From Rhypophila decipiens (Eukaryota > Ascomycota > Sordariomycetes > Sordariales > Naviculisporaceae), in assembly GCA_033297075.1 (NCBI GenBank), contig MU858164.1:53686-117685 (forward strand): a stretch of 64,000 bases of DNA, given 5' to 3'. Each line of letters begins with the position of its first letter. The stretch's first letter is position 1. The notes beneath the pieces were generated by a model. That model was not told the DNA's origin. It searched no databases and saw only the letters and a program-made list of their open reading frames with translations. Positions 12,601 through 26,554 of the stretch are shown here, in pieces. Position numbers and translations under genes: made by a program.

Positions 12601-15600
12601 GGAATCTTACGGCGGTTGAGCTTTTCCGGACTTCGGATCCATGCCGAACATGATGATTCGCACCCCGACCCGGCTAAGGTCCGGGCCAGGAGTCGCCCGT
12701 ATCCTTCTTTGGTGACATTTCAAAGGTAACTAATACTACCCTTTGCAGCAGATTCTTCAGTAAAATTCTCAACAAAAAAGATAACCGTTTAACAGTCCAT
12801 ACTCGCAGCAGATTCAGATTGTGAAATCCTTTTTCTCGTAATAATGGGTCCCAGAGGTTTTTTGAGTTTCGAGGTTCCTTTCTGCCGCACATGGGGTCTC
12901 ACCGAGCCATGCATCGACATCTCGGTTCAGCAACAGATGCAGTAAGCATCACGTTCTTACAACCTTGATAGGATAAGGAACTTGCCGCCCCGCCACCAAA
13001 GATAACATTTTCTCGTCACTCTCTCTTTATTTCCATCCCACGCCCATCATTTATACAAATATCACCTTTGAAGATTTTGTTCCCCCCTTGATAAGCTCAG
13101 CATCTCTTTGTGGTCAGCTATCCGACTTCCCGAAGTGGTACTTATCGTTATCAGATTCGCTTTGATAGAAACGCTCTTCAGCCTCCGACAACGGCCACCC
13201 GATCAGTCACCAACCAAGATGTCTCAGCTTGCATGTTGCAAAATCCAACGCCGGCAATATGCGGCTTCTCAATCATCTCGTCGCCACCACCGCTGTCGCT
13301 GTCGCCATCTGTTGACTCACAGTTTACCCTACAAATTGTTGCCGCGAGCAAGCGGGAGGTTGAGTTTAACGTGATAGCCTGTACAACCCCCACGGAAATA
13401 GGAAAATAAACGTGGATTGCAAATGGGACGGACGAGACCCACGAATCCAACCAAGCACGGCACAAGAACCGACAAGTGAGATCGGCGACAACCCTGGCCG
13501 GCCGGCCAGGGGTAATGGAGACCGGTAAGAAAAAGTCACCGTCTGGCTCTGGAGCGAAAGCGAACAATGTCTTTTCTTGCTTGACTTTAGCTCGCCAATT
13601 CTCACGATGTCGCCAAAGGAACGGAAAACCCCCCGCTAACAACAGCGTAGCTTTCGGGCTTGAGGCTTCGAGCTTACAGTAGCCTTTTCTCAGCAAGCGA
13701 GATGGAAAACGATCGCCGGTGCGTGCCGATGTGTCTGCCGGCCGGAAATCCTGGATGTTGCTGCGACTCGCTTGCGGCTCTTGAGTTGTTTGTCTTTGAC
13801 GCTGCGAAATACTCGGTGGGAATAGCATCATCCACCCCATGACAGTACACTGACTTGTATACAGCACACCGTCGTAGACTTTGTGGTGTACCTCTATCAA
13901 GGTCAGCTTTCACCGAACAACCTGACATAGATGTTATCATTTTTGTAATTCTCTTTGCATTATCGTTGATATTCTGTGCGCGGAACCACGTCTTTTAGTG
14001 TTCACTCAAAGCACGCTACAAAAAACTAGACAAGGCTTCAAAGCACGCCAACAAAAGCCACCACCACACCATAGCCATTGTCTGTGTGAGGATGATGTGC
14101 CTTCTTCACTGCCTTGCTTTCTCGACCGATAAGTCGCAGACAACGCCGAGAATACGGTACCATACGCCGCACCCAAACGTTGAGAAACAATACGTTGAGG
14201 CTCATTGGTACGAATACAATACTGTATACTCGTAGTCATGTAACGGGCGTATCATACAGAAAACGGACACAGTACGGATATTGAATCCTGTGTCCCCCCA
14301 CACATCCCAGCAGGCCAGCGTTTCGTCAACTCGCACCGTCACACTGCCATGCCCATAAATGAATCCTCTTTGGGAATAAAACGCTTGGATTTTGTTGGTT
14401 GGCAAGTTGGTTGGTTGGTTCGATCGAGGTGGTGAGGTGAGCAACCTAACAAGGCGCCAAGAAAGAACCTCTCCGGGTTTTCATTTGCTCGAGGGCGGCT
14501 CGGGTTTTGGGATTACGAATTACGGATTATGGATCACAGAGAATCATCATCAGTTTCTTTCGGGGGTAACGTGAGATGCTCAAGAGGTTGTTGTTGAGTA
14601 CTAATTAACTTTATGAGTGCAGATCACGACTGACTGCCGATGGGGAGTGTAGTATGCGGATTTTTCGGCAATATCACACGTGTTTACCTTTAGAGTTGTT
14701 GAGCTTTTGTCGATGCGATTTCCGGATATCGATGAGAGAAACCCACCCTGAGAGGGTGAATGGCTCTTTCCGTGGCGTGCTGCCGCCCGGAGCGCCTCCT
14801 CGTCGGTGTCTCTCAGTGGCATAAAACTGAAACCTTTTCTCAACAGAGCCGCAAGCTCATCACGAGATGAGATCGTCCCACAAAAGACCAAGTTTACAGG
14901 GAATACGGATACCGGTGTCATGAACTGGGAAGAAAAAGCAATTCCGATCGCCCGTGCCTACCTAGGCGCAGTGCAGCAAGAAAAGAATTAAAGAAGGAGC
15001 GGGCGTCAGCCCCGTGGGGAAGTTTCGAAAGCCGCCAGCATCCCACTGGCACAGGCACCAGGAACAGGGCACGGGTGGAAAGCTATCGTGATAAGTCAGG
15101 AACTTTCCTCTCTGACTTGGCTTCCGTAATGATTGTTTGCTCCAGCCGTGCCGTTGGTAAATGCATCACATCACGCAATCCAGCACGGATCATGAATGCA
15201 TCATGAATCTTGCTTGGTAAGTTCAGACTGTTCAGGAGGATGGTTCCGAGTTCAGAACGTCGGGTGAGTATGGTATTGTATTGTATGATACTCACGACAT
15301 ACAGACATGTACTGGGATTTGTGAGACCTCACTTTATACTGTGCTGGTAAGGAGGCGTTATGAGTTGTCTCCCAAGCATTGAAACATTCACTCACACGTC
15401 AAGCAAGACAATTTGGCTTCTCGAACGCTTCTCACCTGCAAGAGCGTTTTGTGCCTCGTCTCTCATTTCTTTTGCAACATCACGATATATCGCCAAATCT
15501 TGCTCGCTCCCATTAGCGCCAGATCAACTGTCTTACTTTTGTTTTCTGATCGATGCTTTCTTCCCGTTCATGTCCGACTTTTGCCCATGATCGAAAGACA

Positions 15601-18600
15601 GTTGGTCGCAATGTCACCCCGGGAAGGGGAAATTGAATATTACTGGCAATGCGCCGCTGTGGCATAAAATGCTCCCCAGCCCGAAATAGCGCTGGGTGTG
15701 GCAGCACAAGGAGAGGTTCCAACAATGGGTCGATCGATCCCGATCAGCAGCAAGCAACAACAGTGAATCCGAAACAATTGTAATCCTTCATCTTTTTGGC
15801 AAGCTAAATATATTGCTCATATATTTGGATTTCGGAAGCTTCCTCAAACCGCAACGCCTCTCCCATCTGATTACTCTTTCACAGGTCACGAGTTTTTGTG
15901 TTTATTAGTAACCTCCGTTCACAAACGGAGATACTTGATCAAGATGATCGTCATGAATGCCTTTCTTCGATCCCCCGTTCTGGAAACCTTACCCGAGCGA
16001 AAGGATTGGGCCAGCCAGCCCATCTGGGCAATCATGTCAAGCGACGGCTTGGCTTCGCATTGCGCAAACATGATCTGATAAATCGAGCCCACTCGTTGTG
16101 CGAGACTTCTTGGATATCTTGGCGGAGGATCAAAGTGCACATCGGTAAAAGACCAAATTGTGGTTCAATATGTCCTGATAACTGCTCTGCGCTGCACGTT
16201 TGTAAATCTTCAACATGTTCATGATACAAGTTCATGACAACTCGGCAGTCAGTCCACGCATCAAGTCAATACAGCCACAGCTGTCAGCAACCAATATGTA
16301 CAGATTGCAAGCATGCCCCATGATGGCGGCGTCACGAAATTACCCCTCCAGTTGTTTGTTTCTTCCAATTGACCAATCGTTGGCAACCGTCGACCATGGC
16401 TTTTTCGCACGTGGCGTAATTGCTGGCCTGTGCTGTTCCAACGGCCGGTTTTATGGCTGAGCACAGTGTCAATTCTCATTGGAGATAGACATGCTGGGAT
16501 GTTTGCTGCTCGGAAATAACCAAACTTATTACCAATGTCAACATACGAGGTATCAACAATCCCCATAGAGACTAAATAATCAGCGTATCATCACATCGGA
16601 TGTCTGTATACCTTATACGACGATTACCTCTATTCGGGAGTCTCGGTACGTAATCAGGGGTGTGTAAGTACGATACATGCTCCATAGGTACCAACCTTAT
16701 ATCGAACTTGGGACATGAATCGCTCCTCGGTGTTCTTAAAGATGAGCGTATTCGGATCGACCGGCATAATTTGCATCAAGAGATGTTGTTCTGCAACCCA
16801 GCTTGGCACGCAAGATCATTATATTCGGAATGCCTACGAGGGTGACAACCGGAGGATGTCAATATGGTCAGGAGGACCTATTGTTGTGCCGTGTCTTGTC
16901 ATTATCTGCAGCAGAGTGCTACTATAGGCAAGTGAGTCTGGCCTGGCTGGTCTGGCTGGAGATAACTCCGTGGTGGAGAGTATTTGTAACGGGCCTGCTG
17001 GATTGCGAGTCTCCCTTGCCGGATGTGGTTCACGATGCACCAGAACAAGGCAGGACCGCAGAGAGTATTGGGACGATGATGCAACGAAGATTCATGGGTC
17101 CTTTGCTTATGGACCGGCGGCGGTGGTACGGCAGACCTCTGGATGTTTCCTTCCGTGGTGTTTTGTTCGGGACCTTTGTCTCGATACACCACCTCCTCTC
17201 GACTGACTTCGTCCAGGGCCACAAACGCGGGCTAATATTTGGCAGAGGCCCATCTCGAGGACTACCAAGATCTCAAAAGCCTTCATCAACATGAGAATTC
17301 ACATAGGGTCCGTTACACGACGATCAGGGACCTTTCCGCAGCAGGGACTTCTGGATCGACGACATACAGCTCCATTCTCGAAGCATTTGCTGTCCCGATA
17401 AGGAGAGAGGTTGGCCCCGAGAGCAGCCGTGATGGGATTTCGTCTGATATCGATATCTACGGGTGGGTGTGCCATCAGTCAACATAATCCGATAAGGGAT
17501 ATCAGCTTCACACCATGGAGAAATATTATACTAAGAGAGGGTGGGCAGCAGCGTCTCGCCAGATGGCCTCATCAATGCCACTGCTTGGAGCTTTTTGTGA
17601 AATGGCATGGACCAATGGCCGTTCCCAGGTTCGAATGGGATGCGTCCGTCCAGCCGCATTAATGCAGTGGATGGTCGGTGAGCAAGGATCGCAATAAAAG
17701 CTGCAGAGGGAAATTTGATAGCGAAGGTCCAAAACCAAGGCAGGAGTGCAGACGGCCAAATGCAAGCAATGGCTCCCCGCTCCACAGTCGACGAGGTGAT
17801 CGACGAGGGGAACTTCCCTATCGAGTAATGGTCTGGGAATAGCGACATCTGTCCAAATTTTCGAAGCAATATCCGTCCTCCGTATCCGGGGCTGCAACCG
17901 GCCTTCCAGTAGTGCTTCGTTTCATTTTCTCCGGGCAGCTAAAGCACCAAGGAAAACAATGCTAGGAAGTCAGTAAACGAATATCGTGTCGTCTTTGAAA
18001 CTCGATCGGTTGAGAAGAGAGTGCGCTACGGGAGAGCACCTGCGAAAAGGGGCAATTCGAAGCATCGAGAAGTTGAATTATGTTTCAAGGCTTGTTAAGC
18101 AACTAAGATAGAATCACGGTTACTGTCTACCTTGATGACTTTGCTTCGGGAGTGAGAACTGTACCAATACCAAGGTCCTGGGCTTGATCCTGTTGCACCG
18201 TCCATCAGAGCGCACAAGAGTGCCGTCCGTACTGTCAGGATGTCCACCTAGATCGCACCAGTTATTCTGTTTAAGTATTCCGGAATGGAGCCTTGAGTCA
18301 TCCAAATAACCAAAATAACTGAAGCAAGGGTTCTGTTTTTGTAAACCGTTCGTGTAAAGTATCCAAGGCGATGTTATCCAGCCGTGCTGGGCGGCGGACG
18401 GAAGAAGCTGGGAAAAGATGAGGGGTAGGTATGCAAAAGTCGATGACGTAGTGCTCGCGTTTCCAATTGCCCTTGTCGCGATCGAAATTTCAATCGACGC
18501 TTTGACAGGCGCGTCGGACTGCTGTCTGGAAGACGCTAACAGAGTTTTTTGTGCCCCGTACCTTCCAGTGGGGTGCGACGCTGATGACCCCCAATCAACA

Positions 18601-21600
18601 TGAGCTTGGACAAAAGCTTGGACTTTCCACAGGGGCAGAGCTCCATATTGACAGGCCCCAGCCTCCCTGTCCAGTGTCCACCAGCTCCAAACCCCACCTG
18701 GACCATCGAGCCTCAGCTTCGGTTCCAGTGCTTCTGACCACCTGGAATTATGGCATCAGCGTGAATGCCCCTGCTTGACCACCATTTTTCAGTGGATCAA
18801 GCGAGAGGGGCCCGCTACGTTAGCGTGCTCTAACTGAACTGTGCCCTGCTAACTTGGAGCTGGTCCGTGCTCGAATCTCGATTTCAGTGTGTTCATGTTC
18901 ACCTCGCTCACCACCTTGGCATCTTCCTCGTACGTGTACTCTCACCTCAGCACCAGGGCCCGGTCGGAGCCACCGCCACAGGATTTGTTCCTTGTTTTTG
19001 TTGCAATTCCTGTGTGTTGGTTCCTCCTCGGACAACGATACTATTCCCAACAGCTTTGTATTAATCTCCGCATGCTTGCTTGGAGTGGGAATTGATGCCG
19101 TGAGGAGCCCGGCATCCCGGCGTGATGCCATGCAAGGGGTTCACCTTGAACTGACCGTGCTTACGTTTGGTATTCGTACATACGCATACGTTCCGTACCG
19201 GTACCAGGATTCGAGCAACCCATCGGAACCTGGAAGATGGCGCACAAACGCCTGAAGCACATCAAGAATCATCACTTGGACGGTTTACCAAACAGCTCAC
19301 AAGCAAGAACGAAGACTGCAAATTTGAAGCCCCATTTTGACTTGACGATTGAGATTTTGTATCTCTCGTCGGACTTTGTCATATGGAGAACCCAGACTCT
19401 GGACCCCGCTGCGAGCAATCAGTGGACAGCACCGGGTTTACCGAGTGGGAAGCCCCATACTGATCGTCGTCGGTCAAACTTTATCTTCACAGCAGGCACA
19501 AAGGAGCCCGGAGAAGTTGAGGATCTCCTTCTTTGACGAGTCAAGGACAGAAACTGAGAGTCATTCTTTACGCTCTTGTCCACGTCGTCTCCAACAAGTA
19601 CTATGGCTCCGTCATCCACCATCTCACCACAGCTCTGACTGGCTGAAATGGTCTCAGGATCGCACGGAGCAGGTTTCTGCCACGCCGTTTCCTCGCAGGT
19701 ACTTGAAAGCAGGTGACCTGTTGTGCCTCAGCCCAATCAGCGAGTGCGCTCACCAGCCTCGGAGCTCGAACCCCCCAAATCCTGCACCGCCATCCACCAG
19801 GATCACCGGAGCTCAGCCCAACGATCTTCACCACCCCCACGCGTTCAGGGTTTCCCCCGCAAAGATCAATGATTGAGGCTGGTGAGGTCTGAGGTCTGGG
19901 CCTCGTCACCTTGCCAGTCCGGGAATTGAGTTTTGCGGGATTTTGCGGTGTGATGGGAGCAGATATCGGGCTTGCCATGCCACAGGTTCACCGTTTCTGC
20001 GATTCCCAAGAATCCAAGAGAGGCAAAACTGTGACAGGGACCGGCGTCGACTCCTGACTATCAATCACATCACCAACACCCTCCTTGCTTGATGACTGGT
20101 CGGGAACAATGTCCAGTCTTTCGATAGAAGCTGAGATGGGGTGAGAAAAGAGGCACGAGCTCAGTAGCGGTCGCACTCCGATCTTCCTGGCACGGCTTAG
20201 TTCCTGTTTCCGGAAGCCTTCATCCCTCGCAGATTCGCCATGCAAAATAGCGGTGAGGAGATTAAAACTTGGGTCAACCACCATTTTCTCTCCAGACTTT
20301 TCTCACCCATTTGCCTCCGATGGCAAACCTACGTTTTGCAATTTTTCATGGCTCCAAAACGCCGAGAGACAAGACAGTCAAGCACTGGTACCTGTATTCC
20401 TTACCTCCTTTACAGCAGTCTGCTAACTCAGGTTGTCCGGGCAATTGTAATAATTCTCCTGGTTGGTCCACACCTCCTTTGTCGAGATTTTCTTGCACCG
20501 TATACAAGTGGCCCTTTGCGTGGCAAGAACCGGTCGGTGCCGGTGTCCTGGCGGTACCCCGCACATCCGACTCCGGCGCCCTTGGTATGCCGTGTCAAAA
20601 GACGTCTTCCGGACTGACGGTCCTACCCTTCGGCCGACCATGGTGTCGGACCCACTGCGTCGGGGTGAGACTGCTGCGGCTCTTCCCCTGAAACAAGCGC
20701 GAGGAGTTTGTACGACCTTTCTCTCATTCTGTTGTCATGTACAACCCAATTTTGGTTGTTTATCGACGATGTCGTTGCTGGCTTGGATACGTTTGTATTG
20801 GCGTTTGTCAAGTGACAGCACACCAACGCAGTGGTGGATGGACAGCATCTGGGTGGGAACGAGAAGGCCTGTGTCAACTCTACACTTGGGCGGCTCTCTT
20901 CCCGCTGCCACGGTTCTGATTTCTCGTTTGTCGTCACACAGGCCTCATATCGTGATACAAAACTGGTCCCCTTCATTGGACATTTGTGTTTCACGGTGAT
21001 GCCGCCCGTTTCCTTCATACTCTTGCACTAGCTATTTGTCCAAGACACTCCCTTCCACCTTTAGCTTGTCGGCCGCTTGATACAACACTTTCTAAAACAC
21101 TCGAATCGGATCCTGGGCTGGTGAAGTGGCATCCTCCTGCGCTCCGCTGCAAGAACTGCAAATGCCTCATCAACCTCGCGGAATCTGGGCCTCTTGTGAA
21201 GTGTTGTAGTCGGTTAATGACGGTGTCGAGCTTCTCGGGGTCCAGATCACCACGAGTCTTTGGCTGTTTGTTTTGGTGGTGTGCTTGTCATACCTCAGAG
21301 AACAGGCTTTTGCAGAGTTGGTTGGCGTCAGAAGAGCAGGATATCAGCATGGTTCTGCAGTGAGCATGCAGACGTCTCCCAAAAGAACCCGTCGGAGCCA
21401 CTGGCCCTGGGTCATATCGTGTCTTTCCCCAGATTCTCGGCTTCTCGAGGGTGCCGCTGGGGAACATGAGCACGCTCTGCTTGTCAGGCGGCGTTTCCTC
21501 TTCATCGACGCAATGGTGGGAATCGCGAGAGGCGCTCAAAGCTCAACACGAGACAGATGCACCGTTGCAGCCGTTGCCAACAGTCTAGATTAGACTGTGA

Positions 21601-23891
21601 CAGGTTCCTTCTGTCACTTCCACGACCGGCCTGTTGCTGAGCATGAACCCTTCATGCGTTGAAGTGAGGCACGAGTGTGAATATCAGGGTCTTGACGGGG
21701 CTGGGTCCCATTAGTGACACGGAATTGTGCCACTCGGTTCTGTTGGCATTCTCAACATAGCCCTTTTCCGATGTACTCGAATTTCCAGAGCAAGTCACTT
21801 CCCCTCTCGTTGCCGATCGGGCCGAAGGAATGTCACGAATGGGACCATGCAAGAAGCCCTCCTGTAATGCGGTCCGTGGAGATCGAGCCAATGACTCGAT
21901 GCGCCGTACCAGTATGATGGGCATCTAATACTGCTAGATTGCGGACCCAAGGAGACTCGCAACTGCAGTTATGGTCCAAACTGTTTCTGCTATCCTAGCC
22001 GTCGGTACCTCGAGTTAGCTCCCACACTTCCCTCACGGAATCAACTAGAGTGAAAAATTATCATGGGCGCCACAGTTGGGTCTAGGGAGGTCAGGATAAA
22101 CACCAAGATGGGGCGAGTGCTGCATGTCGGTCTATTTGGTAATTGATATTGCCGCCTAGGCTGGGTGGCGATTCGGTGGACAAATTAGCAATACGAGAAG
22201 CTCAAAGACGACATCGACGCCAACCTCTTGTCCACTTCGCGGTTTCACGGCGGTTAGAAGACGTTGTGAAAATTGGGAGGTCTGGGGCAGGCAAAAACAG
22301 TGTCACTGCATACGTAGTGTGTACACTACCGTTAGCTGTATTCTTCCCCAACGGCTTGTGCCTTGTCTCCTGAACCGTGATTCCCCTTTTCCGAAGATTT
22401 TGACGTGGTCCCCCCCTGAGTCCACCCGATGCGCACCTCCATCGCCAAGATCCCTGGGCCGACCCCACTGGAGCGCTGTGGTTGCCACGGCAAAATTGGC
22501 AAGCGTCGATACTGGATGTAAAAACGGAGTTTTACCGCGAGGGGTTGCAATAGGATTGCACTACCAAATGCATGAGGATCTGTAGAGCTTCATGTCTTCA
22601 ACCTTCTTGCTTGGTAACCATCAGGACCCGCACCTAGTCGCTAGATCTTTTTGGATGCATACACAGAACACACACCGCGGTGGGGATGCCGAGCATCTAC
22701 AGTCGTCCAGGTTGAGGATATCACTCACAGTTCGTTTCAATATTTGAGTGGAGATACTACTCTAATGTCCCCTTCCACCTCAGCTGCGATACGCCAATCG
22801 CCAATTGACAGCCAGCCAACCAGCGAGCGAAAGCAGTGAGGAAGAGAGGGGCTCGAGACGATTGACCAACAAGACCCCTCTCCACTGGCTTCAATGCACA
22901 AGCTCGCTGCACCTTCGTTCTGAAGCTATTCGTCCCATTATTCCCATCAGCAGCATGTCCCAAGACAGACGAGCCGAGAACCCAGAGATACCAGGAGCGG
23001 GCAGCAGCAGCAAGCCATATTAAAGGGCACCATTGTTTGATATGCTTGCCTTATCTCCTGCAGACTAGAACGGTACGACATTAGGATTGACTGCGACCTT
23101 GGGGACATATCTCGACGCAATGTCACGCCACTCTTGCCTCTGCCAATGTGAATGTGCAAGAACCGTTTGGGCCAATGATAGGGGCCTACATCATGAACTT
23201 CTCTCTGAATTGTTCCTTTGCAACTTGGATATGCTTTCCCTATCGATGGTGGCCCAGACCCCGTTCAAGCTGAAGTTGCCGACCTGCTTTCTGGGCTTAT
23301 GTCGTCCTACCCCTCTCCCCCGCCAGAAGATGACGAGAAAAAGCCCGTCTGGCGAATGCTCGCATCACTTGGCGGTTCATGGCTTATGTATGTCGATGTT
23401 TTTATGGTGTGTCGGATTTCTTCCAAACAACCGCTACATGCATAATCATCATCCGCCCAATGATTGATTGGGATGGGGTTTGGAAGAATAGTTGTAGATG
23501 GTGACTTTGACGTTCTGTCCGCAATATAACAATACAATGCATTGCAAGGTGGCCAGGCAATCTCCATTCACTGTACAGTATCATGGGTGTTATCAGTAAC
23601 ACTGTAGCAGCAGGACCCCTCCCTCCCTCTACAGCCGCTGTGTGTCTGTGGGTGTGTTTGATATCCGATGGATTGCCTATCCTCACTCTCAGCGACATGT
23701 CTCGGCTCGGCGGCCACCTCAGTCAACCGTCCACAGATTACAACGGGCAAGACGTGCAGCAGCATGCAGCCACAAAAGGCAGACGGGCAAGAATATGCGA
23801 CCTACCCTAAGATTTGCAGCAGTCCTTCGTCCGGTCGGGAAGCAATCTCAGCCAATGGAGCCGCAACGTTTGCAAAAAGCCACACCTGGAA

Positions 23892-23908
23892 GGGGGGGGG
23901 GGGGGGGG
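23892..23908. repeat. G17 homopolymer
   Basis: Run of 17 consecutive G on the plus strand inside the gene desert. It is prone to slippage and to sequencing or assembly error, so the exact length should not be trusted. Confidence 0.9.
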
Positions 23909-24348
23909 AGAAATAATACATGTAGCATACATATTATGTAGGCTTTGATAGTGGGCCGATTCGACTGCACAACAGGACGTGACATATTGGCACCGGAGAG
24001 AGGTGCGAAGCACGGCAGCGTAAAATCCGAGTCCTGCGGTTACTTATTAGCTAAAGGTCCGAGTCAACAGCGACGCCGTGCCTTTGCTTTTCAGAAATAG
24101 AGACTTGGTGACTCGGGCTGTTTGTGGTATTGAGGTACCAAGAGAAGCAGGTGGTGATAGCACTGGGCAACATAATCCTGCGTCAGTTACCATGCTTTTA
24201 ATAACACAAGAAAACGACGGGCATAGACCAATCTTTCCATAAGTTACACCCACTCACGACACCCTCTCTGACCCTCTCACGGCCATGTGGAAAGTTCCGA
24301 GAGACCATCAAACCCTCATGCCAGACCGCGGCCCCCAGGTGCACAAAG

Positions 24349-24388
24349 GGACGGCAGGACGGCAGGACGGCAGGACGGCAGGACGGCA
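24349..24388. repeat. Tandem repeat, five copies of GGACGGCA
   Basis: Five perfect head-to-tail copies of the 8-mer GGACGGCA, 40 bp, in non-coding DNA. It is a small minisatellite-like array, probably variable between strains. Confidence 0.95.
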
Positions 24389-26554
24389 GTAATCAATGGA
24401 TTCAATCATCTTTGAATTCCCGCCATGACTTTCAAGATGCCAATAATGATTCATCACCTTCACCCTCGCCGTCCATAAGTTACATGCATAACCCGGCATC
24501 AGCTGTCGTATGGTCGAAAAGCCAGTACTGCATGGCATGTATAAACGTAGCTTCCTGGCCTCAATCAAAGTTCCAACTCACTTGTGGTGTCCCGCCAGCT
24601 CGATTGCGGAGGGATCCAGAATGTAGGACTGCGTGCTGCATCGATCGCTGCAAGTTTCACATTGACGCTATAAATCTAGACGCAGCCGGCGAGAGGGGCT
24701 CTTTTCTGTCCGGCGAGAAAGGGGGGGGAGCACAAAGGTTGCCCACGGCAGTGGTCTGGTATCAATAGCCGCTGCCGGAAGTGGCACCGGGAAGAGCACA
24801 CGTAGGTAGGTCATTTCAATAGCTGTGCGACTAACTACTACAAAGAGACTTCCAGACCATCATTATCACATACCTTAATCATGACACCCTTCGAATATTC
24901 GAATTAAAAGGGTACAAGGCCCTCGTGTAGCTAAGACGCTGTGGCCAACGGTCTAGACTCTTGATCGATAAGAAACATGTAGCCAGGTATGGTCCACTCC
25001 TTTTTCGGCAACGTCAGGACGATATGTTGGAAAGGTCAATAGCGAAAGAGGGTGGGCCGCCTTTCTATTCTCACTGGCTAGCCTGACTAAAAGGTAGATT
25101 TCCTCCGTCCAAGCTGTCAAGATGTTATGCTTCACCCCTCCATCTCGGATTCAACACCTGCCAGTCTCCCTACCGGTGCGGACTGGTAGTTATTTACAGT
25201 CTACAACAACTTTCTCAAATACAACCTCACAGGAGTCATCATGACAGCGTTATTATCAACAGCTTGCAAAGGAAGGAAGGTTCAAGTACCCACCCTTAAG
25301 TGTAATACATGTATACAATACCTCCGCCAGCAAAACAAGGCGTCGATCGGCTACAGCGGCACGCGGAACTCCACAAATATAGTGTTAAGGGTCTTCTTTC
25401 CTGGGCTTGAGGTAACGTTTAGATCGGAACGAGAACAAGAATAACGAGAGATTGCAAATCAAGGGTTTTCGGCTGGACCCTTTGTTGATCCTTTCCTTGT
25501 CCTTCCTGGGCTGTTCTCCTCTTTCGAAGCCTCCCAAGGATTTCCCAAGCGTCTTGGTAGTCGTAACAGTCTCCACTGATGGGCCTTACCATAAACGGGT
25601 ATGGTATCCCGTCCGCCCGGCCGCTTTGCCCCGGCTGCCCGCCGTTGTTCTCGACCTGACTAGTTATCCGTATTAATGCTCTCTTACGTACTTGCACACC
25701 ACCTTGATATCATCTACAAAGATTGACAGGTCGCACCACCACATTAATAGACACCCATCTGATAAGACAAGGACGCCAATAAAGACCCCTTGAAAATCCC
25801 CGGCTCTTCACTCCCAATCAATCCAGAATCCTAAGCTTGATGATTTCATATCGAGCCTGATTGACTCTGATCGCCTCTGCAAGCCGCAACCAGATCGGTA
25901 ATGATCTTCATGGCCTCGTATGTTTGCTCTGTCGTCGATTTTAAGCTCGCAGGGTCTTGCCCAAATTAATTAGATGATAGTCGTGAAGTGGTCTGCCAGT
26001 GACGAAAGGGTCTAGGCGATCACTGATACCGATTCTGAGAATCTATCGGGGTTTGTGAAGTGACACTAATCGCTGTGATACGAACATGTTAGCGCAAGAC
26101 CTGAAGATAATTTCCCGTGAGATGTATCTGGACACTTCTCGATGTACCTGTGAATCCCGTATCCAGCTTCGGAAGAGAGTAGGCTACATTGGATAATCGC
26201 TGCACTGTGGTGACCTTCGACTCCGAGTTTGACGTCAGAATATTCCTTCTAGCGGGTGCTGTCTTTGGCCGATCAATCTATCGACATACTAATCCCATCT
26301 GAAGGGAACCCAAGAGAAAAAAAAGTAAACAAAGGAGAATGATGTCAGGAGCAGGTGCCAAGTGATGGAAGCTTCCCAAGTCACGAGACTGTTGACTTTA
26401 GTGTGACACGAATGAGACTCAGGGGTAATGGCAACTTGGGACTTTGAAAGTAAATAAAGAGACGTTATTATTACAAGGTAAATAATACTTTTAAGGAATC
26501 TTTTAAAAGGATATAAAAGATTATAACCCGTTGCTATCTGTGGCGTATATCCAT

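Larger units (their letters stand above)
6647..26554. other. Gene desert of about 20 kb
   Basis: Nothing here reads as a gene. Every open frame is short (the longest is 240 codons, minus strand 13178-13900), lacks family motifs and cannot be joined to neighbours through convincing splice sites. The first 1-2 kb should hold the promoter and 5' UTR of the CBM21 gene, including an A16 tract at 7587-7602 (poly-T on the gene's strand). The base composition looks mixed rather than AT-rich, so this is not an obvious RIP-degraded transposon block, except for an AT-rich stretch at about 26400-26530. The most repeated element seen by eye is TACGGTA(C), often in palindromic context (7849, 8230, 8404, 9232, 9964, 14154). 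Separate entries cover the 8 bp tandem repeat and the G run. Confidence 0.6.

Noticed and set aside
13178..13900. 240-codon minus-strand frame in the gene desert
   Set aside because: Longest frame in the desert, but with no recognisable motif, irregular composition and no joinable exon on either side. Chance open frame.
24883..24912. Palindrome around CGAATATTCG with flanking CCCTT/AAGGG as a terminator or attachment site
   Set aside because: Short imperfect inverted repeat in a eukaryotic intergenic region with no adjacent gene; not enough to call a feature.
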